DNA of 64,000 nt. It comes from Dreissena polymorpha (taxonomy: Eukaryota; Mollusca; Bivalvia; Myida; Dreissenidae). Both the position numbers and the translations under genes were made by a program. The notes beneath the pieces are model-generated. The model searched no databases and was not told the DNA's origin. It worked only from the letters and a program-made list of their open reading frames with translations. The stretch is taken from positions 89,734,353-89,798,352 of the forward strand of contig NC_068359.1 in NCBI RefSeq assembly GCF_020536995.1. Direction: 5' to 3'. Of the stretch, positions 1 through 11,085 are shown in pieces (position 1 is the first letter of the stretch; each line of letters starts with the position of its first letter).

Positions 1-560
1 ATTGACCGTATTGTCATAAGAGATTTTGAGTGCTTGACAGGTTACTGTAAGCCATCATGGAGAGCGGGGGGTTTATGTGGGTTGGTGGTAATTTAAAAGA
101 TGAACTTTCAAAAATAATTATAAAAAAAAAATTTGGGGGGGGGGGATTCTGGGGTGGGGCATGGGGGATAGTTTGGGTGCAGTGCATTGTGGTATGTCAG
201 GTAAGTGTTGCTTTGTCAAAGTATGAATCAAATGTGATCATAAATGAAGAAGTTATGGCAATTAAGCAAAATGTTCAATTATCTAAGTATAAAAGGGGCA
301 ATAATTCTGTCAAATGCTTGATACAGTTGTCTGTTCTTGTTTATAGATTGGGATCATGTTGGTAAAGAAGTATGCAAAATATGAAAGCAATATGTCAAAG
401 GACATAGAACATATTTGAGGTGGTATGCAAATTTAAACATAGATTTATCAATTATATATGCATATTCTAAGTATAAAAGGGCAATAATTCTGTCAAAATG
501 CTTGAAACAGTTGTCTGCTCTTGTTTATAGATTAGGGTCATGTTGGTAAAGAAGTACATG
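1..560. repeat. Diverged direct repeat of about 185 bp
   Basis: A segment around 280-370 (a TATAAAAGGGGCAATAATTC-type core, then a GTTTATAGATTGGG-like stretch and TCATGTTGGTAAAGAAGTA) recurs at about 468-556 with few changes, giving a period near 185 bp. The 102-residue open frame at 57-365 lies over low-complexity G-rich sequence and shows no domain. I treat the stretch as dispersed repeat, not gene. Confidence 0.6.
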
Positions 561-1046
561 TATGAACTAGTGACCTCAAAATCAATAGGGGTCATCTGCG
601 AGTCATGATCAATGTACCTATTAAGTTTCATGATCCTAGGCATAAGCGTTATTGAATTATCATCCGGAAACCATTTTACTATTTCGGGTTACCGTGACCT
701 TAATCTTTGACCTAGTGACCTGAAAATCTGTAGGGGTCATCTGCGAGTCATGATCAATCTACCTTTCAAGTTTCATGATCCTAGGCATAAGCGTTCTTGA
801 ATTATCATCCGGAAACCATTTTACTATTTCGGGTCACAGTGACCTTGACCTTCGACCTAGTGACCTATAAATCAAAAGGGGTCATCTGCGAGTCATGATC
901 AATGTACCTATGAAGTTTCATGATCCTAGGCCTAAGCGTTCTTAAGTTATCATCGGGAAACCACCTGGTGGACGGACCGACCAACCGACAGACCGACATG
1001 TGCAAAGCAATATACCCCCTCTTCTTCGAAGGGGGGGGGGGCATAA
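561..1046 (+). repeat. Bivalve-type tandem block (3 units of about 145 bp) with G-rich tail
   Basis: Three copies of a unit built as GACCT..AAATC..AGGGGTCATCTGCGAG, then TCATGATCAAT..ACCT, then CATGATCCTAGG, then TTATCATCCGGAAACC, start near 565, 715 and 862. The block ends in a GGACGGACCGACC tail and a short inverted pair, CCCCCTCTTCTTCGAAGGGGG, before a poly-A-like run. A second copy of the family lies at 9115-9738. The structure and ending are those of a dispersed repeat I associate with bivalve genomes; it has no coding content. Confidence 0.75.
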
Positions 1047-1099
1047 AAAAATATATAAATAATTTGTTAAAGTAAAAAGAAAATATTTGGGGTTGTACA

Positions 1100-1460
1100 C
1101 AAACGTTAACATGTGCACGCTAACGGTAACGCCGACGTGATCAGGATAGCTCCATTATATATATTTCATATATAATAGTCGAGCTAAAAATGAGTGAAAA
1201 TCTCTGACCCGTCCCCACCCCAACCCCTATAACTTTTGACCCAGGGGTCAGATCAAAATTCCAAATAGTGCAGGGTCGCACATAATGCTCATAGCTACCA
1301 TGTGTTTAAGTTTCAAGGTTCTAGTGCTTATGGTGTAAGAGATAGTGGCTAGGACAGACGGACAGACTGATGGTGGAGATAACCACAATGAACCTGTTAA
1401 CAGCCAACTAACGCTGCCAACAAAGCACAAGCTTTACGTGTCAGTATGTGGCACTATCTA
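1100..1460. repeat. Dispersed repeat of the 'caagtttcaaggttctagtg ... gacagacggacagac' type
   Basis: Contains the signature order seen in many molluscan repeats: a TGACCCAGGGGTCAGATC core, a GTTTCAAGGTTCTAGTG stretch and a tail of GACAGACGGACAGACTG. I see no open frame with domain content. Assignment rests on resemblance to the other repeat tails in this window. Confidence 0.4.
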
Positions 1461-1543
1461 TACAAACTGCATAAGAAATAACAAGACGCTGAGGGTTTGA
1501 GGGACACCAAACCTGATTATGAGTCTTCCACACCTTAAGCATC

Positions 1544-1757
1544 TTAACCCTTTGCATGCTGGGAAATTTGTCGTCTGCTAAAATGTCGTCTGCCGAATTT
1601 CTAAAATTAGCATTTTCTTCGATTTTATTTCAAAGAATACTATCAGAATAGCAAACAGTTTGGATCCTGATGAGACGCCACGTTCTGTGGCGTCTCATCT
1701 GGATCCAAACTGTTTTCAAAGGCCTTTAAAATTCGGTTCCCGCACTGAAAGGGTTAA
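1544..1757. mobile_element. piggyBac-like MITE, copy 1
   Basis: The element is TTAA then CCCTTTGCATGCTGGGAA at the left and CACTGAAAGGG then TTAA at the right, so terminal CCCTTT/AAAGGG pairs sit against a duplicated TTAA, the target expected of piggyBac-type elements. The middle (1658-1710) is an almost perfect hairpin with stems around GATCCTGATGAGACGCCAC and GTGGCGTCTCATCTGGATCC. Near-identical copies lie at 10308-10515 and 58548-58761. At about 214 bp with no gene it is non-autonomous. Confidence 0.8.
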
Positions 1758-2970
1758 ATATACTTATTTGCTTGTGTACATGTACCTGATAATAAATTAT
1801 TATTATTACCTGTTTTGGCATCAACAAGCTTTATCAATTTGCCCTCAAATTTTGCACATAAACGCTACACGATCAACCAATATGCCTTTTCATTTCAAGT
1901 TGGAAAGCAATTTAGCCCTTATTCGGCCATAATAGGGTGGAGGATCGATTTAAAATACAACTGTTCCAGATACAAAAATATTAATTCATTTATTTAATGC
2001 ACTTATTTTCTTCTCTTTTGCTACGAAATGACCAGTCATATTTTGCACTAGCAGATGATATTTCTTTTTTTACATATGAAAGGTAAAAAGAAATTCAAGC
2101 AGCATTTTATAATATAAATTTAAAAATGCACTAAATCATGCACTTAAAAACAATATCATTGTGATTCTGTTATTTATAATCATATTAATAATGCCTCATT
2201 TTTCTCCATTTTATGGTTTACTATCTATTTTACCCAATTTTATAGTTTATCTTGCTTATTTTCTGAATTCAAAAGGCACTGGCTTAAAAAAACTGTCTAT
2301 GCATGTAACTGTATATTGAAATCTCATTATGAGTGATTATAAATGCATGATAAAATTCTAACATGTTATGTTATAGATAAATCTATATTGTTTGTATTTT
2401 TCCTAAACATTATTAGCCACCGTTGTGGTCAAACATATTTTTTTGTTTTATTAATGACGTTGTTTCACAGATTACTGTAACAGAGCTACAGATTAGGTGC
2501 GCATTTGTGTAAATACCCAATGTAAAATTGCCGATTACGCATAGAAAAATAAAACCATGCGTTCCGAAACCCAATTGAAATTGTCGATTAAGCATATCAT
2601 ATTTTTCCTTTGCATAACGAGTAAATCTGTCCCGGAAATACCCTGGTCCGAAATACCCGGATTCTTTCCGCTTTGTCCAAGCGCTTTCAGTATACGTGTT
2701 ATTGTTGTGAAAATGTAGATGTTAATGTTATACTTGTTATGTACAAACTGACTTAAAATAAAATTTGTATTTGTATATTTGTATACCATGTGCTCAAGTG
2801 TTTTCAAATTCAGAATGACATTTCCCGGTATTTTAGAATATTCTGGCTTGTTTTGTTAACAAATTGTAGTGTAAATACAAACTCAAAGTAAATATTTAAA
2901 ACTACCCGATTCACACTGAAATCAGTTTTATAATCCACCAGACGTATGTTGTTAATCACAAATAACAGAT
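1758..2970. other. AT-rich stretch, no gene recognised
   Basis: Long runs of A and T with short accidental open frames on both strands (for example 2535-2807 minus). None shows a domain, signal peptide or splice-flanked coding bias. Confidence 0.5.
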
Positions 2971-2975
2971 TTCAG

Positions 2976-3142
2976 AAAACAAAGGTAATGTTTACAATAT
3001 CAGCAAAAGATGTCAAGGATGATCCGACAGTATCCAAATTAAAACTAGTCTTGGACAAAGCGACAATGGCTTCAAAATTGTGAATTTCAGACTGATGAGA
3101 GTTATTTTCATCTATTGTTAGACGCATTTGAAACGTTTAAAC
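2976..3142 (+). pseudogene. Possible upstream coding remnant of the 3.2-3.5 kb gene
   Basis: After a TTTCAG acceptor, an open stretch from 2976 reads KTKVMFTISAKDVKDD and on to MASKL before a stop at 3081-3083. The next reading frame at once continues with coding-like sequence (EFQTDESYFHLLLDAFETFK) to about 3142. This looks like one coding region with a frame break, or two adjacent exons. It lies directly upstream of the spliced exon pair at 3233-3483 and could belong to it. I do not recognise the family. Confidence 0.35.
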
Positions 3143-3232
3143 CTTAAAATATTCCTTGATGCAGTAATTTATATTCATTCACCAATATATGTAGAAATGT
3201 ATCCAAGAAAATGAGTATTCTTTGATTTATAG

Positions 3233-3483
3233 CGTGACATAAATATGTTACGACTCTGGTTGACTTTCGATACAGAGTTGGCTTCAGAGTACAGGTATGT
3301 CAATACCATATAAATTGTACGCTGAAGTTTCTTTAGCTAATATTTTTCTAATGTTGACAGACCATTGACATTGCTGGGGTTTGATGATTTAAAGACTTAT
3401 TATCATCACGGGCAGAAAAACATTATAGACATTAAACAGCGCGTCATTAAGAAGACAACAGCTGCACAACTGTATGGTAAAAG
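3233..3483 (+). CDS. Two spliced exons of an unrecognised protein
   Basis: Exon a (3233-3294) follows TTTATAG and ends at a GTATGT donor; it reads RDINMLRLWLTFDTELASEY plus two bases of an Arg codon. A 66-bp intron ending TTGACAG leads to exon b (3361-3483), which completes the Arg and reads PLTLLGFDDLKTYYHHGQKN, continuing to AAQLYGKR, and stops at a GTAAAT donor, again in phase 2. Matching phases and good junctions make this real coding sequence although both exons are short. No family is recognised. Flanking exons are not identified, so it may be a fragment of a larger or decayed gene. Confidence 0.55.
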
Positions 3484-4075
3484 GTAAATATGTATCTTAA
3501 TAATTATGTTGACAACTAGCTTACGTAGCAACGTCCGAAAATATGAAATATCCGACATGTATTTCAATATTTAAAATTCAAGATATAATGACGACTGAAC
3601 TGTTTTACTTTAAGGAAAAAACGGTAAAACTATGTTGAAAATGAAACACAACAAACTAAATACTTATCTGTTACGGCTAAACGACTAATTATCCCAATAT
3701 AACACTGTCATTGAATCGCACATTTCAATTATAATTATTCCCCTTGAAAGTTAATGCATATTGATATAACGAATTCATCAAACGTTATCAAACATTAGTA
3801 ATTTGAATTGCATCGGATTCGCACAATATTATGTGGATGTAAATCCGATCCGGTTGTTTTTTATGTGTCAAGCTCATTTTGTCAGTGACTGAGTGAGATA
3901 TAATAAATTTCTTCCGTAGTAAAATCTACTGTAAAGTACACAATGATACTTACGTAATTCTGTCGTATCCGTCTGAATAAACATCCGCTGCACAAAATAT
4001 AGACATTTGTATTAATGATAATTAAACACAATCATATTTTCTGTGTTTATTGAATTAATAACACTGAGTTTCTTT
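3484..4075. other. AT-rich non-coding stretch
   Basis: No splice-flanked coding segment, RNA gene or clear repeat seen. It follows the GTAAAT donor at 3484 and may be intron or gene flank. Confidence 0.4.
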
Positions 4076-4085
4076 GTCGCGTTAC

Positions 4086-4125
4086 AAGATGGCGGATGTC
4101 TAACGCTGTTTGTGAAGTGACGTCA
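4086..4125. promoter_or_regulatory. YY1-like and CRE palindrome pair
   Basis: AAGATGGCGG (4086-4095), a YY1-type motif, is followed 22 bp later by the perfect cAMP-response palindrome TGACGTCA (4118-4125), in a GC-richer patch with CpGs. Such pairs occur in CpG promoters, but no start exon is identified next to them, and the patch may instead belong to a dispersed repeat. Confidence 0.35.
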
Positions 4126-4370
4126 CAATGTTTATCTGTGCGCGTGCCCTTTCCCATAAAAGTATTTAAACACAAAATACTCGAAAACTTGATTTTTCCC
4201 AGGTATAACGCCTACGCCAACAGGTAGATCGCATTCTTGTCCATATACATGTCAAATTTCAGCAAACGTGTTCGGCCAGTTTTCAAGGCGCCCAAATCGC
4301 GACTATATGCACCAACTTAACGAAACTTAGCCCTCTTTATCATTCGTTCGAATGAACGTCATCAATGATG

Positions 4371-4422
4371 ACGTCCAATACATCACTCATTCCATACGTC
4401 CAATACATCACTCATTCCATAC
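4371..4422. repeat. Short tandem duplication
   Basis: The 25-bp stretch beginning CGTCCAATACATCACTCATT occurs twice, 2 bp apart (4371-4395 and 4398-4422). Confidence 0.8.
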
Positions 4423-4429
4423 TAGACTT

Positions 4430-5035
4430 GCGACACCTTAAGGGTTTCGCGGGATGGAATGAGTGGGAACTAAAAAAATGTGGGTTCGAAAATTTTGGGT
4501 AAGAAAATGTGGGAACACAAATTTTGGGTACTAAACAAATGTGGGTACGAACATTTTGGTTACGAAAAAAAATGTGGGTACGAAAATTGTGGGTACAATG
4601 GGTCAATGTTAAGGTTTTAGCATGGCGGACGCCGGACGGCGAAAAGACACGACACGACACGATGAGCTAGCTATGACAATACCTCAGGTATTCTCCGAAA
4701 ACAGCCGATCGCATATGCATAAGTCAGTGAGTAATACTCAACAAGACTATTGTCAAGCAAATTATTTTGTCTCCTACCGGCTCCACCATTGTCAGAATTT
4801 ATTTTATTTTTTTATTTATTGCCATAGAAACCAGAATTTTTTACATAGGAGCAAAATGAAATCACGTGCATAATGTCCTTATTGCCATCTATCCATGTTT
4901 CAAGTTTCATGAAAAAATATTAAGAACTTTTAAAGTTATCGCAGGATTCAGAAAAGTGTGACAGACTGACTGACTGACTGACGGACACACAGAGCACAAA
5001 CCATAAATCCCCTCCGGTAAAACTGGTAGTGGACT
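4430..5035. repeat. Dispersed repeat with GTGGG minisatellite core
   Basis: 4460-4605 holds degenerate units of the form ATGTGGGTACGAAAATT-TGGGTA. 4605-4715 (TTAAGGTTTTAGCATG, ACACGACACGATGAGCTAGC, CTCCGAAAACA) is echoed at 11530-11615. 4880-5030 has the TTTCAAGTTTCATGAAA ... GACTGACTGACTGACGGAC ... AATCCCCTCCGG ending typical of such repeats. Open frames over this block (4412-4660 minus, 4622-4873 plus) are read-throughs of the repeat. Confidence 0.55.
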
Positions 5036-5496
5036 AATAAAAGCTAGGCACGGCGTATAAAATCAGAACCACTGGGTCGAATCTGCTGAAACTTGGCCAC
5101 ATTATAGATTATAGTCCAAACAAGCTACAGAATGAGCGTTTTTGGACCTGACAGCGTAAAACATTAACCAATAATGAACAGCACAAAATGGGTCATTTTG
5201 TACAAAAAATGTAAACTTTGAGTGGCATTTAATGACCTTTAGACATCAGAAAGTTGCAAATTTTTAATATTCTGCACACTTCGACTTGTTTTTTTTTTAC
5301 AAATTTAGAAGCATTTATGCTTGGGATGTATATAAACCCTGTTATTCAGTGTCAAATTTTGCCAAAAATCACAATACAATCCCAAAAATGGCTAAGCAGC
5401 AATGCCCCTTTAACATTATTCCTTATATTTAATTGTATTGTTTAAAAAGATAACTGTGTATATTTTATTATAATGGCTCTGTATATCACACATGAT

Positions 5497-5577
5497 AGGC
5501 CACTACTGGGGCTTGAACCCAGAACTCATCTCACATTGTAAGATGCGTTTTTCAATTAAACTACAATGACTGTATCT
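5497..5577 (-). repeat. tRNA-like sequence (tRNA pseudogene or SINE head)
   Basis: On the minus strand a box-A-like TAGTTTAATTG and a box-B-like GGGTTCAAGCC are correctly ordered, and the T arm pairs perfectly (CTGGG-TTCAAGC-CCCAG). The anticodon region has a CATCT/AGATG stem with an enlarged loop, so I do not call a working tRNA. Confidence 0.5.
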
Positions 5578-5699
5578 TGTGAAGTAGAGCCAACATACAC
5601 CCACATACCGGTAAGTGAAAAAATCATTCTGTCCATATATTTGTACTGGGCAATAGTGAAAGTGAAAGTCTTTTTCCAGGTTTTCCCTGATTTCCAGGT

Positions 5700-7099
5700 T
5701 GGCTGGGAACCATGTTTAACTATGATAAAATGTTCTTTAGATGCCATGTGTATTAATATATAGGTCTATTTTTCTGAGATATTAATGAAAATGCCTTTGG
5801 GTATGTGGCGAATATTAAAAAAATCTGCAACTTGATATATGGTGCTAACACGGTAAAATTGTATGAGCCCAAATTATAATAGATGAATGCGTATTATGCT
5901 TCTCAGCTTATACTATGACGACATGTTCATACAATGCCATTTTCATTAATATACATGTATATGCCAAATTTAATGAAAAAGACTTGAAAATGTGTGTCGC
6001 AAGATACCAAGTAAGAAAAAAAATCAGCATTTTTATGTAGGGTCATCACAAGGTAAAATTATTTATGCCCAAAATAATAATAGATGAATGCATATTAGGC
6101 TTCAATGTTGCTTATACTATGACTACTGGTTCATACGATGCCATTTTTATAAATATCTATGCCAAATGTAATGAAATAGACATGAAAATGTGTGTTGCCA
6201 GGTACCAAGTAAGAAAAAAATCAGCATTTTTATCTAGGGTCTTCACACGGTTAAATTATTTGTGCACAAATAATAATAGATGAATGCATATTAGGCTTCA
6301 ATGTTGCTTATACTATGACTACTGGTTCATACGATGCCATTTTTATAAATATCTATGCCAAATTTAATGAAATAGACTTGAAAATGTGTGTCGCCAGGTA
6401 CCAAATAAGAAAAAAATCAGCATTTTTATATAGGGTCTTCACACAGTAAAATTATTTGTGCCCAAGTAATAATAGATGAATGCATATTAGGCTTCAATGT
6501 TGCTTATACTATGACTACTGGTTCATACGATGCCAATTTTATAAATATCTATGCCAAATTTAATGAAATAGACTTGAAAATGTGTGTCGCCATGTACCAA
6601 GTAAGAAAAAAATCAGCATTTTTATGTAGGGTCTTCACACAGTAAAATTATTTGTGCCCAAATAAGAATAGATGAATGCATATTAGGCTTCAATGTTGCT
6701 TATACTATGACTACTGGTTCATACGATGCCAATTTTATAAATATCTATGCCAAATTTAATGAAATAGACTTGAAAATGTGTGTCGCCAGGTACCAAGTAA
6801 GAAAAAAGTCAGCATTTTTATGTAGGGTCTTCACACAGTAAAATTATTTGTGCCCAAATAAGAATAGATGAATGCATATTAGGCTTCAATGTTGCTTATA
6901 CTATGACTAATGGTTCATACGATACCATTTTTATAAATGTCTATGCCAAATTTTATGAAATAGACTTGAAAATGCGATTCGCCAGGTACCAAGTAAGAAA
7001 AAAATCTGCATTTTTATGTAGGGTCTTCACACGGTAAAATTATTTGTTCCCAAATAATAATAGATGAATGCATATTAGGCTTCAATGTTGCTTATACTG
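5700..7099 (+). repeat. 196-bp satellite array, left part
   Basis: The landmark TAGGCTTCAATGTTGCTTAT starts at 6096, 6292, 6488, 6684, 6880 and 7076, an exact 196-bp spacing each time. Units also share GGTTCATACGATGCC, ATGAAATAGACTTGAAAATG and GTACCAAGTAAGAAAAAAATC. The left edge (about 5700-6095) is a diverged unit and a partial one of slightly different length, while the central units are nearly identical. At 7099 the array is cut by a transposon and resumes at 8701. Confidence 0.92.
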
Positions 7100-8700
7100 C
7101 AGGGGTGGCGAAATCTCAAAAAACTAAACTTGTCCACGGACAACCATTTATGAAATTTAACTTGTCCGTTGCTGAACAACACTTGTCCGTTAATGTTTAT
7201 ATAAATTATAAACGCATTTATTGATTAATGTAAAACACTGTGGAATATACCAAAATGAGTATGATTTTCTTATTTTGTTTATAGTTGTATTTCAATAGTA
7301 CATTCATTATAGCAGTATATTATAAACAATATAAAGACTTTCTAAAACTTTTAATCTTGCAAAGCTAGTGTAATTAAAACATGTGTTGAACATAGTACAT
7401 CGTAATCTTAACAAATTAAACTAGTCCAATATGTGGACCTCATCAGACCAGGGCTCGAAATTAACACTCGCACACTCGCAAAATGCGAGTGAAAAATACT
7501 GATTGCGAGTTAAGTTTTAAGCCACTAGTATTTTTTTGCGAGTAAAGAAATAGTGGGAAAAAACTAGTAATATAAATGCACTCAACGTCATGAACGCTAA
7601 ACCGTAGGTCAATTTATAGAACGTCTATGTATGCAGAAGCGCGCACCTTGTATGTAGACTGGTATACTTATAGTACAGATACGCGGATAGTATTGGAACA
7701 AAGAACGTTAAACAGTTGACTATTCACATTTGTTCATTGAACTTGCACAGACATGGCGTCGAAGCCAAACATAATTAGTTTCATTTTGCCTACAGACGGA
7801 AATAAAAATACAAAAGATAAAGTAAAGTTAACCGTTGATTTGTATTTTGGTGACGTCGCACTCAACACACAATATCATAGCTGATTTTTTTCAATATTTG
7901 AAAACCCATTAAAAATATCCCAAACTAACACTTAAACTTTGTTTTCTGAGTGAACACACTGCAAAATTTGCGAGTCTGTTTTTGATTTTGCGAGTTGGTA
8001 ATAAAGCAGCTCGCAATGTTTTGCAAGTAGAAAAAAAAGTTAATTTTGAGCCCTGTCAGACTGAGGCTCCGCTACTGGTAGCAATTTGATTATCATCAAC
8101 TGGTACATGTGTAATCATTGAAAATCTGTTAGCCAAGTTTCTTGAAAAGTTCTGGTGCGTTTACTTAGATAATATTTTTTATCATAATCTTTCTTAGTTT
8201 TTTTGGGAGGTGGACTGCTCAAAGCTTCGGGTTTCTGCTCCGTTGTTGAAGATTAAAAAAAAAAGTTCCATTTTTTACCATTAAAGTCGTCTTAAATAAC
8301 AAGGTAGACCGTGTTTTGATTATCTTACTTTGATACTTTTTATTTCCGTCTGATTGTAAAAATACAGAAACCAGTCTGTACACTGTCTAACAGTCGGGCC
8401 AAATGTTTAAAATGCGGCATGCTCCTGGTCTCTTATAGAATTAGGGAGATCACTGCGCAGGAGAGTGCCCGTATTAAAACTTGATTGCTCCGCAAATAGC
8501 ACTGACAATGTAATCGCATGTCAAAATCCGGTTTTGTAAAACTTAATTACAGCTTTAATACAATGTATTTTTTTTTGTAGACCTGGACCCGACTTTTAAA
8601 AAACTTGTTGTCCACGGACAACTTAATTGAAAAAAATCAGTTGCCCAGACAAGCAAATGTACGACTCGGGCAACTCGGACATTTGATTTCGCCACCCCTG
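7100..8700. mobile_element. hAT-like non-autonomous DNA transposon inserted in the satellite
   Basis: Ends are CAGGGGTGGCGAAATC (7100-7115) and its perfect reverse complement (8685-8700), the CAGGG..CCCTG form of hAT elements. The satellite motif ATACT precedes the left end (7094-7098, then one G) and is repeated after the right end (8701-8705), giving a 5-bp or imperfect 6-bp target duplication. No transposase is seen. The element is itself interrupted by another insertion at 7449-8055. Confidence 0.8.
7449..8055. mobile_element. Nested hAT-like element inside the 7100-8700 element
   Basis: Ends CAGGGCTCGAAATTAAC and GTTAATTTTGAGCCCTG are inverted repeats with one mismatch. The 6 bp TCAGAC flank both sides (7443-7448 and 8056-8061). 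Inside, GCGAGT/ACTCGC motifs recur near both ends. A short open frame from 7753 begins MASKPNIISFILPTDG, which may be the remains of a transposase N-terminus; nothing further is recognisable. Confidence 0.78.
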
Positions 8701-8765
8701 ATACTATGACGATATGTTCATAACTTAATACAATGCCATTTTTATTAAATATATGCCAAATTTAA
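8701..8765 (+). repeat. 196-bp satellite array resumes, then gap
   Basis: ATACTATGACGATATGTTCATA followed by a run up to GCCAAATTTAA matches the satellite unit and is cut by the assembly gap, so the true array length is unknown. Confidence 0.8.
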
Positions 8766-8865
8766 NNNNNNNNNNNNNNNNNNNNNNNNNNNNNNNNNNN
8801 NNNNNNNNNNNNNNNNNNNNNNNNNNNNNNNNNNNNNNNNNNNNNNNNNNNNNNNNNNNNNNNNN
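8766..8865. other. Assembly gap (100 N)
   Basis: A run of exactly 100 N at the end of the satellite array, a conventional placeholder for a gap of unknown size. The open frames crossing it are artefacts. Confidence 1.
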
Positions 8866-9110
8866 TCCCTGTATGTATCATTATCACTACGCCACCGGTG
8901 TCTGTGTAAACAAAAAAATCTCCTGCAAAATGTCAGCAAGTGGCTCACCAGCGAAGAAAATTTTTCAAGCAAAAAAAGGGCTAATTTCAGACAAAAAATA
9001 GTCTTAATTTTGCTCAGGACATTTTCAGGTGGGGCATGCCCCCGGACCCCCCTAGGTTTGGCGACTAAGTTTTTTTTCCTTAGCGCCAACCTAGCATTGT
9101 GTGAATATGT
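8866..9110. other. Unassigned sequence after the gap
   Basis: Contains GGGGCATGCCCCCGGACCCCCC, a palindromic GC-rich run of a kind common inside decayed hAT-like elements. No gene is supported. Confidence 0.3.
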
Positions 9111-9114
9111 TTTT

Positions 9115-9738
9115 GACACTGTGACCTTGGCCTTTGACCTAGTGACCTGAATATCAATAGGGGTCATCTGCCAGTCATGATCAATGTACCTATGAAGTTT
9201 CATGATTCTAGCCATAAGCGTTCTTGAGTTATCATCGGGAAAACCATTTTACTATTTAGGGTCACCCCGACCTTGCCTTTGTGACCTAGTGACCTGCAAA
9301 TCAAAAGGGGTCATCTGCGAGTCATGAGCAATCTACCTATCAAGTTTCATGATCCTAGGCCTGCGCGTTCTCGAGTTATCATCCGGAAACCATTTTACTA
9401 TTTTGGGTCACCGTGACCTTGACCCTACTGGACTGAAAATCATTAGGGGTCATCTGCAAGTCATGATCATCTACCTATAAAGTTTCATGATCCTAGGCCT
9501 AAGCGTTCTTGAGTGATCATCCGGAACCATTTTACTATTTCAGGTCCCATGACCTTGACCTTTGACCTAAAAATCAATAGGGGTCATCTGCGAGTCATGA
9601 TCAATGTACCTATGAAGTTTCATGATCCTAGGCCCAAGCGTTGAGTTATCATCCGAAACCACCTGGTGTACGGACCGACAGACTGACCGACATGTGCAAG
9701 CAATATACCCCCTCTTCTTTCGAAGGGGGGGGCATAAA
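9115..9738 (+). repeat. Bivalve-type tandem block, second copy (about 5 units)
   Basis: Same family as 561-1046: repeated GACCTTGACC..GACCT, AGGGGTCATCTGC, AGTCATGATCAATGTACCTA, GTTTCATGATCCTAGG and TTATCATCCGGAAACC, ending in GTACGGACCGACAGACTGACC and CCCCCTCTTCTTTCGAAGGGGGGG. The 156-residue minus-strand frame at 8745-9215 crosses the gap and this repeat and is not a gene. Confidence 0.78.
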
Positions 9739-9998
9739 AATAGCAATATATTGGAAATTCAATTTTGTCTAGAAGCCCGGATGACAAACCCTGTTGTCGG
9801 ATCAAAAATTGATTTGCGTTTCGCAATTGTCTCCCGCAATGTCTCCAGACTTCGCAATGATCAATACACAAATAAACATAAAATTCGAAGCGTTTGGATT
9901 GAGAAATGAACAAAATGGGTGTTTTATTATTTTGAAAAAGCAGCAATAATTAGCATTGTATCGATCTTAGTACCATCAGAATTTACTTTGTTTACCGT

Positions 9999-11085
9999 CA
10001 GGGTTTCGACACTAAGGCACGTCCGACAGACATTGTCTAGTAAGATCGGTGGTCGGGCTAGTAAAACTGTGGGGCTAGCTTGTCCGACTGGTCGTACATA
10101 CAAAATCTATACTGATTCATATAACTATAACTAACCGAAAACCTTTTTCTCTTGATGTGTAAAATAACAATTGTATCCATTATTTACATCAGAACAAAAC
10201 TAGCGTATATAAATAAACGCGGAGCATTCACATGATTCATCGCTATTTATAGACGCGAAGGAGAGCTTCCCGCAGAAATAGCTTGTTTCCATTGGTTGTC
10301 ATGAATATTAACCCTTTGCATGCTGGGAAATTTGTAGTCTGCTAAAATGTTGTCTGCTGAATTTTTAAAATTAGCATTTTCAATTTTTTTCAAGAATACT
10401 ATCAGAATAGCAAACAGTTTGGATCCAGATGAGACGCCACGTTCTGTGGCGTCTCATCTGGATCCAAACTGTTTGTAAAGACCTTCAAAATTCCTTTCAG
10501 CACTGAAAGAGTTAATGATTTTCTACAGTGTCATAGAACTTTACATCATGTTTTTACGACTTCTATCCAAAATCCGCTATCGTCGATGTAAACATTTTGG
10601 TGACCGCGTAGCAGACGAGAGAATGTAATTTAAAGAATGGCTTTGTTCAAGGTTGGATTTTCGTCCCGACAAATAAGTTAATAAAGAAGAATCAGACGGT
10701 AAAACTGACACAGATTATGATGGAAGAGGGCCTTGGAGCTGTGGTAGCATGGAGCACAGCGGTCAAGGAGGCTAGAATTTGATAACGTTTAATAAATGTC
10801 ACCTGCTGTACAGACATCATTTGTTTAACTGGTGATAAACAGTGAAATTATAACAAACAATTTATGTTGTTAAATAGTTTTATATTATTTTTTACTCTGT
10901 GCATCAAATAACTTTCTTGTGTTCACTATTAATTTTCTGATGAAACCTGATTAAACAGTTACACAACACAATTCTGTTTATTTGCTATGTCATTAATGGT
11001 CTAGTAGACATCAGATTCGGGCTAGTACATTTTAAGAGGAGCTGGTCCGATGGTCTGGCTGTAAAAAAGTTTATGTCGAACCCTG
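9999..11085. mobile_element. hAT-like element with 5-bp target duplication
   Basis: Left end CAGGGTTTCGACACTAA and right end TTTATGTCGAACCCTG are imperfect inverted repeats. The 5 bp ACCGT are duplicated outside (9994-9998 and 11086-11090). Subterminal GGTCGG/CTAGT motifs recur near both ends. A piggyBac-like MITE (10308-10515) has inserted inside it. No transposase frame is visible, so it is non-autonomous at about 1.09 kb. Confidence 0.72.
10308..10515. mobile_element. piggyBac-like MITE, copy 2 (nested)
   Basis: TTAA-CCCTTTGCATGCTGGGAA at the left, CACTGAAAGAG-TTAA at the right, and the same central GATGAGACGCCAC hairpin as copy 1. It lies wholly inside the hAT-like element 9999-11085 and so is younger than it. 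Confidence 0.8.

Noticed and set aside
4412-4873. Two frames over 4.4-4.9 kb
   Set aside because: They read through a GTGGG minisatellite and a dispersed repeat also found at 11.5 kb.
8745-9215. 156-residue minus-strand open frame
   Set aside because: It crosses the 100-N gap and the tandem repeat block; the middle is undefined residues.
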